DNA of 64,000 nt from positions 8,160,896 through 8,224,895 of the forward strand of contig OY986963.1 of NCBI GenBank assembly GCA_963920575.1, given 5' to 3'. This document shows, in pieces, positions 35,407 through 47,056 of the stretch. The notes under the pieces are model-generated. The model did no database searches, was not told the DNA's origin, and saw only the letters and a program-made list of their open reading frames with translations. The DNA is from Narthecium ossifragum (Eukaryota; Streptophyta; Magnoliopsida; Dioscoreales; Nartheciaceae). The position numbers and the translations under genes are program-made. Position 1 is the stretch's first letter, and each line of letters opens with the position of its first letter.

Positions 35407-36740
35407 CGCACCACCCAACAACTCTCAGCAACCCTTCACAGCCTCCCAATCACCCACACTCGGACAAGAAACCAAATCCCGAGTACCCACCTCCAGACAG
35501 CACGGCCTACTTATAGCCGCCGCCGGCTACAAAGCCGCCCGAGCCCGGATAGGAAACCCCGGGGGATGCAATCATGCAATCATTCAATCATTCCTCTCCG
35601 AGACCGCCTAAGACAGGCGTGGCGAGGAGAGCTGTACGCGCGCGCGGAGGGGGAGATCAGAGATCCGCCCAGGATCCGGTGAGTGCGTGGGCGGGCGAGA
35701 AGCATGCGAGGAGGAGGTATATACCAACGGAGAATTGGGGAAGACGAAGCAGCCAAATAGGAAGAGTGTAATTAGCCGTTGGGGTTGAAGGATAGGGACG
35801 GGATTTATTTAAATCTTAAACGCTAAGAGCTCGCTTATTACGGTCTCTTTTATAGGACAAGGTGGTTAGAATGAGGACAGCAAAGGTTCATGCACAAAGC
35901 CATGGTCATCACAAAGCCATTGGAATTATGTGCATGAATCTTGCTGTGAATGGTAACAAATGTAATAATGGTAGTATTAATGAGAGATTTGGTTCCCTTC
36001 TGTGAGATTTCTTCTTGATTTCCAACTTTCCCAACTTGAAAACTTATCAAGTCAGAGTTGGATTCTGTAGTATAGCTAATTGTTTCCTGAAATTGATCAT
36101 TTATTAACTTATTATAGACTTCAATTACGTCGTGTGGGAGATATTATGATTTGTTTAAAAAAAAAGTACTTTTTACGGTATAGAAGTTAGTTAGTCGGCG
36201 ATAAGAGAAATAATAGGCAAACTTGGCACTAATATTTCAAATTGATTCTGGAAAATCAAACATAATGTACAAGCTTACACTAAATTTAAGGCAAGTTGAT
36301 AGGTATTGGGCAGCTATTTTCCCATGTTTTTTTGTGACATAGGCTGCATCGCAATAGTTGGAACCATTCAATTGGACTCGGTCCAAATGAATCAGCCGAT
36401 TTCGCCGATCTCTCATTGGCATGTTTTGAGTCTCACCGAATCCTCTTGTTCTAAAAAAATTATAAATCCACGTATGAAAGGATAAGCTTTGGCACTTCAA
36501 TGATGATTAGATCAGACAACGATGAAAGAGATCTTTCCATAGCCGCATGAGTCAAGTCATGCAACAGGTCACCATGTCAGTTAGCAAGGGCATATATTTT
36601 TTTTTTATCATTTTTATTTTTCTTTTTTAATTAGGTCTTTTTCCCTTACATAGGGTCCTTAAATATCCATAAAACTACTGCTAGATATAAGAACTAGGAT
36701 CCTTGCTTTTTTCTTAAGTAGCGAGGATCCTTTATAAGTA
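35407..36740. other. KIX gene 5' flank and intergenic sequence
   Basis: 35407-35830 is GC-rich and probably the promoter/5' UTR. 36237-36500 (minus) contains a VQLNGSNY-like word typical of copia gag, too short and isolated to annotate as a gene. A T-rich run lies at 36598-36630. Confidence 0.45.
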
Positions 36741-37717
36741 TGACAATTGAATAAATGAACCGATCCTTACCACTTATTCGAATGCAAGAAGGAAGAAGAA
36801 AATAGCGTTGATCGAGACCAGTGTATCACACTGTGTCTTTAAGCTCGTATTGGCAACCACCACTGAAACTTCTGGTTCTTCAGACAATGAGCTCCCAGGG
36901 TACAACAATCTTCTACACAAACAGAAGGAAGCCAACCTCCGATCGCCCGTCGAGCCCTCGCTGGTACAGTACTCTCAGATAGGACCCTCTATAGTGGTGG
37001 TGTGCAAAGGAGTGAAAAATGCATGTAGCTAACCAAGGCTAGTAGGGGTCCTATTTATAGGCTAAGGAAGGTATCTGATCAGCCATTTAATGGGGAGGTG
37101 AAGAGACTCGCTACGTCAGCCAAAACTGTCCAGTTATGGGCTGCCATGTCACTTGCAACATCCCAGTAATGAGCTGCCATCACCTGTAACCTCCACTTGG
37201 GGAGCTCAAGGGTCGCCACATCAGCAGTAACAACTGATCAGGAAGAAATGAGCTGCCACACCATCCATAACAGTCCAGTCATAGAGAGCCCAAGAGTCAT
37301 AACTGACTCAACCCGTTTATTGTGAGTAAATGAGCCATTTAGACTCAGCCAACCAATCGGTCCAATGTATTCGACCTGACTCAACCAGATCACCATGTAG
37401 TAAAAAGGACACACACACCCAAGACACACGAGCACGCCCGACTGGCCGGCGAGCGACGACGACGGCGGCGCGTGCGTGGATGCCTTTCACTAGTCCACTC
37501 AAGTGTTTAAAGCATAGAGGCTCCAAACGCTATATAAACCAGTAGAATGTTTTCTCCACGACCAATGTGGGATTAAACACTTTCACTACATCATATGGGC
37601 TCCTTCATTTGGTTATTAAATAATAGGCTTTTCTCTTAGCCCATTTGATTCAACCCTTCTAGACTTAGCCCACACATTAAAAGTGCTTTGGGCTTTTATA
37701 CAAGCCTTAATCCAACA
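36741..37717 (-). mobile_element. Copia-type LTR (3' LTR, minus orientation)
   Basis: On the minus strand the sequence TGTTGGATTAAGGCTTG starts right after a polypurine tract (TGTGGGGGAT, 37718-37727), as a 3' LTR should. A TATAAATA box lies near 37052-37060. The far end is placed at 36741 on a TG/CA criterion only and is uncertain. The matching coding remnant is at 40880-41690. Confidence 0.7.
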
Positions 37718-38280
37718 ATCCCCCACATGAATCAAATGGCTGATCATATGTTATGAGCCTTAATGTGTTTGAGAGTACCACATAAAATTACTGCATTGGA
37801 AGAGGTAGCTTTAGCTTTGAACCTTTCATAGTGAAACACTATCGAATGTACTTGCTAAACAGTGAGCGCGATGTTTTGAACTATTCAGCTTTCGTGTACA
37901 CTTAGACAACAATGCTCATACAACGCCTTTCTTATGCCACTAAAGGCTCTTTTATTGTGTCCATTTTGGCCCTGGACAATGCCTAGTAGAATTATTCGAG
38001 TGCTCTAGAGAATTAGCCCTTTATATCATTATCATAGAAGCGGCCTCTTCTCACTCGATATATGTGATCTCTTATTAAGAGCATCATGCTATGCCCCTAC
38101 TCTTTGAGTAATAAGGATCATGGCTAATGTATGCGTTTGGTACCTGGGTTTTCAGGCAAATTTTTATGTGATACCCGTGTTTTCAAAAGTAAGCATTGAA
38201 TACCTATGTTTCTCGAACCATTTTTAACTGATGCCTCCGTCCATCTTCCGTCTGCCGGTCTAATGGCGGTCCGAGCGAAC

Positions 38281-38304
38281 CGGTCACGTGCCTACACGTG
38301 ACCG
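38281..38304. promoter_or_regulatory. Paired G-box palindrome in left TIR
   Basis: Arms CGGTCACGTG and CACGTGACCG separated by four bases. The same structure is at 40553-40576 in the right TIR. CACGTG is the plant G-box core; function here is not shown. Confidence 0.7.
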
Positions 38305-38459
38305 AACATCCTCCTTCCTCAACGTGATGCCCGTCGATACCAACCTCGTCTTCCTCGAAGGGCATCGCGTAGAGGAAGAGGAGGGGCTGCATCAAGGGCT
38401 CCAAGGGGCCGTGAGTGGTGCGGCGATGGGGCCGGGATGGCTCCGTGTCCACATCCTGG

Positions 38460-38517
38460 AGGAGGCCATCCGAGCGGGAGCGGGAGAACAACCGGCTCCG
38501 AGAGCAGAGGCGCCGCA
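38460..38517 (+). pseudogene. Captured BES1/BZR1 DNA-binding domain fragment (left TIR, cut by gap)
   Basis: Encodes [19 protein letters not shown] in frame up to the gap, the basic start of the BES1_N domain (compare ...WKERENNKRRERRRR). The right TIR holds a frameshifted copy that continues further. Confidence 0.75.
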
Positions 38518-38717
38518 NNNNNNNNNNNNNNNNNNNNNNNNNNNNNNNNNNNNNNNNNNNNNNNNNNNNNNNNNNNNNNNNNNNNNNNNNNNNNNNNNNN
38601 NNNNNNNNNNNNNNNNNNNNNNNNNNNNNNNNNNNNNNNNNNNNNNNNNNNNNNNNNNNNNNNNNNNNNNNNNNNNNNNNNNNNNNNNNNNNNNNNNNNN
38701 NNNNNNNNNNNNNNNNN
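38518..38717. other. Assembly gap (200 N) inside the Pack-MULE
   Basis: Exactly 200 N. It hides the left-TIR continuation and the junction to the interior. Confidence 0.98.
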
Positions 38718-39180
38718 TTAAGATATGAAGAGTGATTGTGAGTGATCTTTTTTTTTATTTTAGGAGAGCCTACTTTTGTAAGGATTTGACGAAGATGTTG
38801 CACAAATATCCAGGGAGTGAAGAATGGATTACTGTATTCATTGGAATGGTGCTGCTATAATATTTTCTTAATGTGGTAAAGTTTGGTTGCATTAGATAAG
38901 AATCACTTCTTCTAGAGATCAGTGATGGATTAAATTCCTGGAGAAGACGAGGAATAGGATCAACATTCAGCTTTTGATTCTTGGAGTTCACTGCCATTCT
39001 GATCACAGTCAAGCAGTATGATGTGCTTCTAATTGCTGCTCAATACTGGCGAGACGGGTAGGGACAGAGCAAAGATTTTAGTCCTTGGATTCAACTTCAG
39101 AATAAGGTCGGTACGCATCAGCTTCAGGATTCCCAAACATTAAAATCGAGTAGAATTGAAGAGAACTTACAAGTTTGTGT

Positions 39181-39977
39181 CTTGGTAGTAGTTGAATCCA
39201 CCAGTGAAACAGGTTTTCTCAAATTTTCCTAGCAAAATAGTTGACATCTTCTGAGAGCAAAGATGGCATATTGATTTCTGTTGCAGATCTAACCCTCAGC
39301 CTTTTATTTGCAGGAATCGTCATTGGTTTACAATCTGAGAAAATCCTCTTAAGAACAGTTTCAGTGCCAATTTCAGAGAACTCGGCATCTGCTACTCCAG
39401 GTTCCTATTAAAACAGAAAGTAGTTAAGATACGTCAGACCTGATAGCATCCATGAGCAAAAGCAGAGCAGAAGAACCTGAAATCTGAAGATATAGAAATC
39501 ACCGTAGGCGGCCTTGAAGGCATCCACACCAGCTTCAAAGCGGGGTTGCCTGGCATAAACACCACACTAAGATTCACCAGCACCCTGACCAGGTCCGCCC
39601 GGAACATGCAGTCGTGCCATGCCACCAGTGCCCTCCAGTCATGTCCCTCAACAAACCCGTGTTTTTCCTTCAAGATTTTTATGTGAAAACCAATCACCAG
39701 GTGCTACTGGATACAAACCAAATGGAAACTAGCTAGCAGTACTAATTTGTTCTTGCCAAGGGAGCTTATGAGAGCGACGACATCGCCGGCAGGGCATCAG
39801 TGTCACCAAAGCCATTAAGGCTTAAGCCACCGAGGGGTCACGGTAACCATGAGCAGCGAGGCCGAGGATTTGGTAGCACCACGAGTACCAGAGCACCGGG
39901 AAGCCGTCGACCAGCGGCAATACGGGAACTTGGCCTTTCTCCGCCACATGCATGCAGATTCCGTTCACCTCCACCAT
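39181..39977 (-). pseudogene. Captured epoxide hydrolase (alpha/beta hydrolase) gene fragment
   Basis: Exon 1 (39977 to about 39757) encodes [24 protein letters not shown] and, after a frame change, GDVVALISSLGKN. Exon 2 (39667-39477) reads FVEGHDWRALVAW...RVLVNLSVVF and then, in another frame, DAFKAAYGDFYIFRFQ. Exon 3 (39404-39181) reads EPGVADAEFSEIG, LLSEDVNYFARK and FTGGFNYYQDTNL. This is the exon order of plant soluble epoxide hydrolases, with GT-AG introns kept. The oxyanion HG is DG, GHDWG is GHDWR, and a single-base insertion at the RKFEK block introduces a stop. The C-terminal catalytic histidine region is missing. Clearly non-functional. Confidence 0.85.
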
Positions 39978-40141
39978 GCATTCTGTGTGTGTGGAGGAGG
40001 TGAAAGGGCGGGGGCGGGCGCGGGGCGTCGGGCCGCGTGGGGGAGGGGGGGCGAAGGGGCGTAGTCCGCGTGGAGGAGGTGAAGGGTCGGGGGTGGGGTG
40101 GGGGTTCCGGCGTCGCCAGGGGGGGCGGGCCGCCCCCCTGA

Positions 40142-40405
40142 TTCCGCTGCCACCCTGCGCGATGAGCACGTCGTTCTGGTCGGCGTGCTTCGGCAGCCGG
40201 TAGTTCCCGTGCTGGCGCAGCCCGGAGAAGATCTTGGCTGCCACCCTGCGCGATGAGCACGTCGTTCTGGTCGGCGTGCTTCGGCAGCCGGTAGTTCCCG
40301 TGCTGGCACAACCCGTAGAAGATCTTGGCTGCCACCCTGCGGCGCCTCTGCTCTCGGAGCCGGTTGTTCTCCACCGCTCCCGCTCGGATGGCCTCCTCCA
40401 GGATG
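40142..40405 (-). pseudogene. Captured BES1/BZR1 fragment, right TIR, with 91-bp tandem duplication
   Basis: The minus strand encodes [35 protein letters not shown], the BES1_N domain (family: RAIAAKIFxGLRxxGNYxLPKHCDNNEVL). The unit from AAKIF to the IAQGG end is repeated with a period of 91 bp (marker at 40146, 40237, 40328); 91 is not a multiple of 3, so the second unit is out of frame. A two-base insertion relative to the left TIR breaks SERERENN. Confidence 0.8.
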
Positions 40406-40879
40406 TGGACACGGAGCCATCCCGGCCCCATCGCCGCACCACCCACGGCCCCTTGGAGCCCTTGATGCAGCCCCTCCTCTTCCTCTACGCGATGCCCTTC
40501 GAGGAAGACGAAGTTGGCATCGACTGGCATCACATTGAGGAAGGAGGATGTCCGGTCACGTGTAGGCACGTGACCGGTTCGCTCGGACCGCCGTTAGACC
40601 AGCAGACGGCAGATGGACCGAGGCATCAATTAAAAATGGTTCGAGAAACATAGGTATTCAATGTTTACTTTTGAAAACACGGGTATCACATAAAAATTTG
40701 CCTGGAAACCCAGGTACCAAACGCATACTTTAACCTAAGGATCATTAAAGCATAAGCTTTACCTCAATACTATGCATGTTTATCACTCACTCATCATAGG
40801 AACAGGTAAGAGTGATCTTAGCAACTGCCCTCACAATTCCGGTTGTCCCATTGAACCTAAAATTTGGGTATGCCAGATT

Positions 40880-41690
40880 ATTTTAAGTTGGGTTGCCATT
40901 GAGAAGGATAGTCATTTCATGGGCTTCAACCCCATTCCCCTCGATGAAACATCCACTAGATCTCTTGTTAGGCCTTTGGTTAGTGGATCTGTAATATTCT
41001 CCTTCGATCTCACCAAATCGATGGATATCACAATAATAGACGATAATTTTCTCACTGAATTGTGTCGTCACCGTATATGTCGAGATTTTCCATTATAGAT
41101 GTGCCTTTGTGCTCTGCCTATTGCTGACTGACTATCGCAGTGAATACAGATGGGAGGCACATGTTTAGGCTACATAGGAATATCTTCTAGGAAGTTACAC
41201 AGTCATTTTGCTGCTTCCTCAGCTAGGTCTAATGCTATGAACTCAGCTTCCATAGTACACCTTGCCATACAAGTCTGCTTGGATGATTTCCAAGACACTA
41301 TTGCATCTCCAATTACAAAGACAAATCCACTTGTGGATTTTGTATCATTGGAGTCTGATATCTAGTTTGCATCTGAATAACCTTCAAGCACAGTTGAATA
41401 TCTCGTATAATGCAATCCAAAATTTGTCGTGTACCTTAGATATCTAAGGACTTTGATAATTGCCTTGCAGTGATCTGTACTTGGATTGCTTGTGTATCTA
41501 CTCAGCCTATTTACTGAGTTAGCAATATCCGGTCTAGTGCAGGTCATGATATACATCAGACTGTCTATGATCTGGAATATTCTATATGTTGTACACCCTT
41601 CACAGTGGTGTTTCTTTAGATGCAAATTGACATCTAGCGGTGTCATGACTACGGCATCACTTCCTTTTTCAAATTTATGGTGTCCTGACT
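40880..41690 (-). pseudogene. Copia polyprotein remnant: end of reverse transcriptase and RNase H
   Basis: The minus strand reads [52 protein letters not shown], [43 protein letters not shown] and ICIHCDSQSAIG. This is the C-terminal part of a Ty1/copia polyprotein. Several stops are present. The polypurine tract and 3' LTR follow at 37718-36741 once the Pack-MULE is removed. Confidence 0.88.
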
Positions 41691-41699
41691 ACAACATAA

Positions 41700-42323
41700 A
41701 ACTTCTCCACGTATGAGTTACTCTTTGTTATATGATATGCAGCGCTTCAACTTTCAACGAGTTACGAGGCCCGTTTTGATTTTTCCTCTGTCCAGTGACA
41801 TAAACAGTGAAGCGAATGGATATCTCGTATCCAAAAACTAGTAGTTCGAACTATCCCCAGGACCTAAATAACCGCATTTTCGCCTACGAACGATTTGGCT
41901 CAGCTCCGCACAACATATGGATTGGCAAGCTTTCGGGAAGAACATAGATCAGTAGAGGATTCAGCATGCATACAGGACACAGCGAACATTAGAAATTCAC
42001 GAATCAGAGACGCTCTAATATACTCTTTTCCATAACCTCTCAAACCAAACCAACCCACTGAAATGCAAATAGGCTTGACTGCACTTTTTGTATAGGATAG
42101 TCGATAAGAATAGGTGACCAACTCAAAATCCTTACTCATTGTCTTCGCATTTGTCATATCGGATCCTACATCTCTTAAATGATCTTTGTTTTTAAGCGTG
42201 ACTCGGCTGTCTAGCTGACAATAATTAAGTATGAATTAGATGGCACGACAATAAGAGTCCTTTTAGACGTGCATTTATAGCGGCCAAACACACTTTTTTT
42301 TTCTGGACCGAGCGTAGCGGCAT
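41700..42323. other. Unassigned sequence 5' of the copia remnant
   Basis: No copia domain continues here and no gene recognised; base composition differs from the neighbouring copia part. Possibly another insertion or organelle-derived DNA, not established. Confidence 0.35.
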
Positions 42324-42834
42324 TTATAACAACCGTTAATTTTCATTTTTGATATATGTAAAATATATGAGTTATCACTTGAGTATCTAAACTTTTTTAT
42401 TTACAAAATTGGTACCCTCAAGTCAAGTACCTTAACTTACAAATATAGTATCTACCGTCAGCTGCTGTTCACCTCAGTTAACGGTATTACGCTCACGTGA
42501 TATCACGTAAGTGGTTTTGCTGATTACCACTTGAGTATCTACAGGTTAAATTTCATATTTGATACATGTAAAATATGTGAGAGTTACCACTTGAGTATCT
42601 GAACTTTTCTAACACTGGTCAGGTGCAAGTCACATGACCAGTTTTTCATTAGAATTTTAACGTCGTTCGAGCTTCCAATCGAATTGTTACAGTATTGATA
42701 TATGAGATACCAATTTTGTAAATAGAAAAACTTTGATACTCAAATGGTAACTCACATATTTTACATGTATCAAATATGAAATTTAGCTTTTTTTTTTTTT
42801 TTGCTGAATTGAGCCCAACGGCTAGTCCTACATC

Positions 42835-45800
42835 TCACGAATTAACAACTACAGCAATGGGGAGATAGACTCCCCCCTCTGCTCCCATCTGAATCCCTAA
42901 CACCCCTAGCAAGAGCATCAGCCATAGCAACCACCTGCCTAGGGACCCAGACAAAAGAAACCCCCCAAGAAAAACTGATAAAGACCAAACCTTCCTCAAA
43001 ACAGGTTCTAGAGTTGAAGACCAAGTAGAGGAATCATTGAGAATGGACACAACATATCTCGAGGCAGATTCCACCAACACATTGGCTTCCCCCCCTCAAC
43101 TGGACTGCCTGCAAACCCAACAAGATCGCGAGAAGCTCGACCTCTTCAACGCACGATGCCGTCACCCTATCTGACAAAGACCAGCGACCAGCGAAACCCC
43201 CATCAGCATCAAACACACCATACCCACACCTGCGAAGGGATTACCAAATACCCAAGCAGCGTCAACTTGAAGTACGGTACCCAACCATGGACGCCTTCCA
43301 TCATCTTCATGAGGCCCATCAAGAAACCAGGCTTTAGACCTCCATAACTCCCCCAGACTGCCTAGCCACCCTCCTTGCCGCTGCCTCGGGACCCCAAAGG
43401 ATCCCCCCCAAACAAAACCTCGTTCCTCTGCTTCCACAAAATCCACAGACCATATCCAACAATAGTTTTTGCCCACCTTTTGTTCAAGCACGCCGATGAG
43501 CCAGAGAAAACATCTAACATGGATTCCAAGTTCCAGCTAGTAGAAGGATGCATAGAAGGAAGAAGTAAACTCCAAACCTGCATAGCAAAACCACACTCCA
43601 CAAATACATGAGATAAGGACTCGATCTCGTCACACCCCCCTAGGACACCATCTATCATAAGCACCACAATAAATGCCAAGAATCTCCCTCGTTGGAATCC
43701 TCCTATGGAACAGCTTCCAAAGAAATTGTCGCACCCTGGGCCCGACAGGTGCCTTGCGAACATTCATCCAAACTGCTGGCGAGATACGAGACGGCATCCC
43801 CCGCCTCTCGTGAAGACAACCAGAAATATGCTGAAGATGAGTCCACCTTCCCTGCAGCCCCAAACGCCCATCTCCCACTGTCCGCTCCTGGATTTGGATC
43901 AACAAAGGTATTAAGGACAACACTCGCAAGTTCTGGATGAAATGCCAGACGAACCTTCTCCTCACACCAAGATGCACCAACGAGCAAGTCACCAACAACA
44001 CCCTCCTCAACACAAAAGAGACCGGGAGAGTAGACAAGGGGTTGTTCACCACACCACCAATCCCTGAGCACATCAATCTTACTACCAACTGCCGGTGTGA
44101 AAACAACACCTCTCCTAAGGGCATTCCCCACCTTGCAGATGGCCCTCCAAAAACATGAAGACATAACTGGAGCTTCTGGCGGAGGCAACAAACCCTCCCA
44201 TCTATACTTCTCCTTCACCATAGCTGACCATATAGATGAATTCCCCTCCAAAAAAACTCGCAGCCCGCCGCATATGCAATGCTCTTTGCCACCTCCCCTA
44301 ACCTCCTAACGCCCAGTCCACCATGCTCCACCGGTGAGCACACCAAGTTCCAACCCACCCTTGACAGAGTCCCAGATCCCCCCCATAAAAAACTCTGGCA
44401 TATTGCTTCAAACCTCCTAAGAACCGCCCATCGGCACAACAGTCGCCATCATGAGATTAACAGGAAGAGCCTGCAGAACAGCTTTGAGAAGAACAACCCT
44501 CTCGGCCTCCGCAAGGAGCGACGCCCTCCACGACGACACCTACACCACCAGCTTGTCAATAAGACTATCAAAGTCAACTGCCCGTGTCTTCTTTCCACTA
44601 ATAGGGACCCCCAGATAGGTCCAAACCCGTTGACCTTCCACCATGCCCAACACCCTGTAGACTGCAAGCCTCCTATCAGATGGAACCACCTTCGAGAATA
44701 GAATGCTACTTTTGGTGTAATTAGAACCCAGCCCACTGAAAGCCTTGAAAAAGAGGAGAGTCTGCTTCAACCTCCTTGCCTCCAAAACCGTCGCCTCAGT
44801 AGCAAATAAGCAATCATCGGCGTAGAATAGATGAGAAAACCTCCTACTCGAACGCCTGAGCTGGACTCCCATTAAGCCAACTCCTTGCCTCTTGACAAGC
44901 CGAGAAAGGACCTCCTGCACTAAGACAAACAAGTAAGGAGAGAGGGGGTCGCCCTGACGCAAACCCCTGCTAGGAAAGATACGCCCATGGACCCTCCCGT
45001 TCACGATCAAGGCCATGCGTGCCGAGGAGACACACGCCATAACCCACCCAATCCAGGTCTCCAGAAATCCGATCCTTCGCATAATAGCCTCTAATGCCGC
45101 CCACCTCACACTGTCATAGGCTGACTGCAGGTCAACTTTGACGATCATTGCCGCCCGAGACTTTGGTGCAACCTCCATAGAATGCATTAGCTCATGAGCA
45201 GCTGCAATATTATCATGTATAGATCTACCCGGCAAAAATACGGACTGCTCCAAGCCAATTAAATCCCCCAGCACCTCCCTCAAACGACTAGCCAAAATAG
45301 ACGTGATGACTTTATACCCGACGTTACAGAGGCCGATAGGGCGAAAGTCCTTCACCTTTCTGGGATTAACACACTTAGGAATAAGGGAAATAAAAGTGTC
45401 ATTCCAACACGGAGGAAGCGACGACGTCCGAAAGAACTTGTGTACAATCTGAGAAAACTCCCAACCAACCGCCTCCCAATTGGAAATAAAAACTCCGCAG
45501 GAATTCCATCCGGGCCTGGTACCTTCGTACGCCCCATATCAAGAACAGCCTTTTTGATCTCTTCCGACGTCACCACCCTCACCAGCGACTCCCCTTGAAC
45601 TTGGCTAAGCATAGGAAGACCTGGCAGCCCATCAGTACAGAAACATCCCTTATCCTTCCAGAGATCTGAGTAATAAGCCAACAATACCTCTGCAATAGCA
45701 GCAGAATCAGAAACCACGGTGCCATCTTCACAAACCAGCTCCCGGACCTTGGATCTATGCCCGCATGAAGATACAAGTTTATGAAAGAACTTTGAATTCC

Positions 45801-46887
45801 TATCTCCTGCAACCACCCAGTCTCGTCTCAACCATTGTGTCACCGCTCTCTCCTGGCGCACCACAACCGCAGCGTGTTGGTGCTCAAGGGACCGCAATTC
45901 CACCTCCTCCTCCAATGTAAGCCCCCCGCTGCTCCTCCGCCAGGTACATCCGCGTAATGCATTCATTAAGCAGACTTCCTCTTTGAAAAATGTCACCCCC
46001 TTCCTTCCTATTCCATCTCTTCACCACCTCTTTCAACATCAAAACTCTAGAAGCAAAATTGAATTGATGAGAGCCATGCAAGTTCCTCCCCCAGATGCGT
46101 TTCACCAAAGCCACGAAGGTGTCCTCTCCAAACCAATGTTGTTGTAGCCTGAATAAAACCCCCACCACTGCCCACCTCCGCTTTCGAAGTAACAAGAAGA
46201 GGGCAATGATCAGAGGGCTAACGGCTCAAATGGCGTACCACCAGCTCCCGAAACAAATCCTTTGCCTCTGAGTTGTAGAGCAGTCTATACAGCCGTTCAG
46301 AAGCCCGCCGACGCCCGGTAGCCCGTTGCACCATGTAAACGTGGCACCAATATAACCAACATCCATCAACTGCTCACACCGTAATGAAATCCAAAAAGTC
46401 AAGAACAGAAGAATTGAGAACAAAGGGCCTCCCACCCAACTTCTCATGCGGAGCAATAACCGCATTAAAATCTCCAACCATGATATGTGCAAAACCCAAC
46501 TTATTCACCCTTGATAACAACGACCAAAGCTCTCTGCGTGGTCTAGACCTGCGAGCTCCGTAAAACCACGGAGACAACCCACTGTGTCTCATCCTCCAAT
46601 GTAACCAATCCATGAACAGCCTGAACCGAACTATGCAAAAATGTGACCTGACCTACTTTTCTCCTCCAGACTGCCAAAATTCCTCCCATCCGACCTTGCG
46701 CCAGAAGAAGATACATATCCCATCTCATGCCAAGACTACGACGAACCTCCTCTAATCCCGCCTCCAAAGCCAGCGTATCAATAATAAAGATAAAATCCAG
46801 ATTGTACTCTCTAATTAGCCCCCCACAATTAGAGATCACCCGCTGCACACCTACCCCTCTGCAAATCCATGACACCAGCTTCAGCAT
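42835..46887 (-). pseudogene. LINE ORF2: endonuclease, reverse transcriptase, zf-RVT, RNase H
   Basis: Starts MLKLVSWICRGVGVQRVISN (46887). MVGDFNAVIAPHEKLGG (about 46480) continues the endonuclease. Reverse transcriptase includes TKVPGPDGIPAEFLF (about 45505), FRPIGLCNVGYKVITS (about 45345), KVDLQSAYDSVRW (about 45140), RGLRQGDPLSPYLF (about 44960) and an intact FYADD (about 44820). zf-RVT follows at 44124-43630 (APVGPRVRQFLWKLFHRRIPT) and RNase H at 43491-42840. Four or five frameshifts split it, so it is inactive although its catalytic motif survives. Confidence 0.88.
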
Positions 46888-47032
46888 CGAGAAGTTGAGG
46901 CACCGGACAACTCCCCTGAGCTTAGCTGGACCCAAACAAAACCATCCGCCACAGGACTCGTACTCCCCGAAGAAAACCTCTCCAAAAACCGCCCCTTGAA
47001 GAGCAGCCAATGAACGTTCATGCTTGTTCCAA

Positions 47033-47056
47033 CCCCCCCCCCCCCCCCCCCCCCCC
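47033..47056. repeat. 24-base C homopolymer
   Basis: G24 on the LINE strand between the ORF1 scrap and ORF2. Length is likely imprecise in the assembly. Confidence 0.8.

Larger units (their letters stand above)
38122..40736. mobile_element. Pack-MULE carrying BES1/BZR1 and epoxide-hydrolase gene fragments
   Basis: Long terminal inverted repeats: left 38122-38517 (cut by the gap) and right about 40341-40736 are about 95% identical by eye. Termini are GGCTAATGTATGCGTTTGG and, reverse complemented, AGGTTAAAGTATGCGTTTGG. A perfect 9-bp target duplication AAGGATCAT lies at 38113-38121 and 40737-40745, diagnostic of Mutator-like elements. It splits a copia element. No transposase is visible, so it is non-autonomous; 200 bases or more are hidden in the gap. 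The interior carries coding fragments from two unrelated host genes with introns retained, which defines DNA-level gene capture. Confidence 0.92.

Noticed and set aside
36237..36500. Copia gag fragment (VQLNGSNY word)
   Set aside because: Eight residues without a surrounding gag domain; could be chance or a tiny remnant.
2..40736. PINOID-like kinase, PIN fragment and BZR fragment as a linked hormone-signalling cluster
   Set aside because: Only the kinase is a gene; the other two are dead fragments carried by transposons, so proximity is most likely chance.
41900..42157. Possible organelle-derived gene on the minus strand
   Set aside because: Some words look organelle-like but I could not match a specific mitochondrial or plastid gene.
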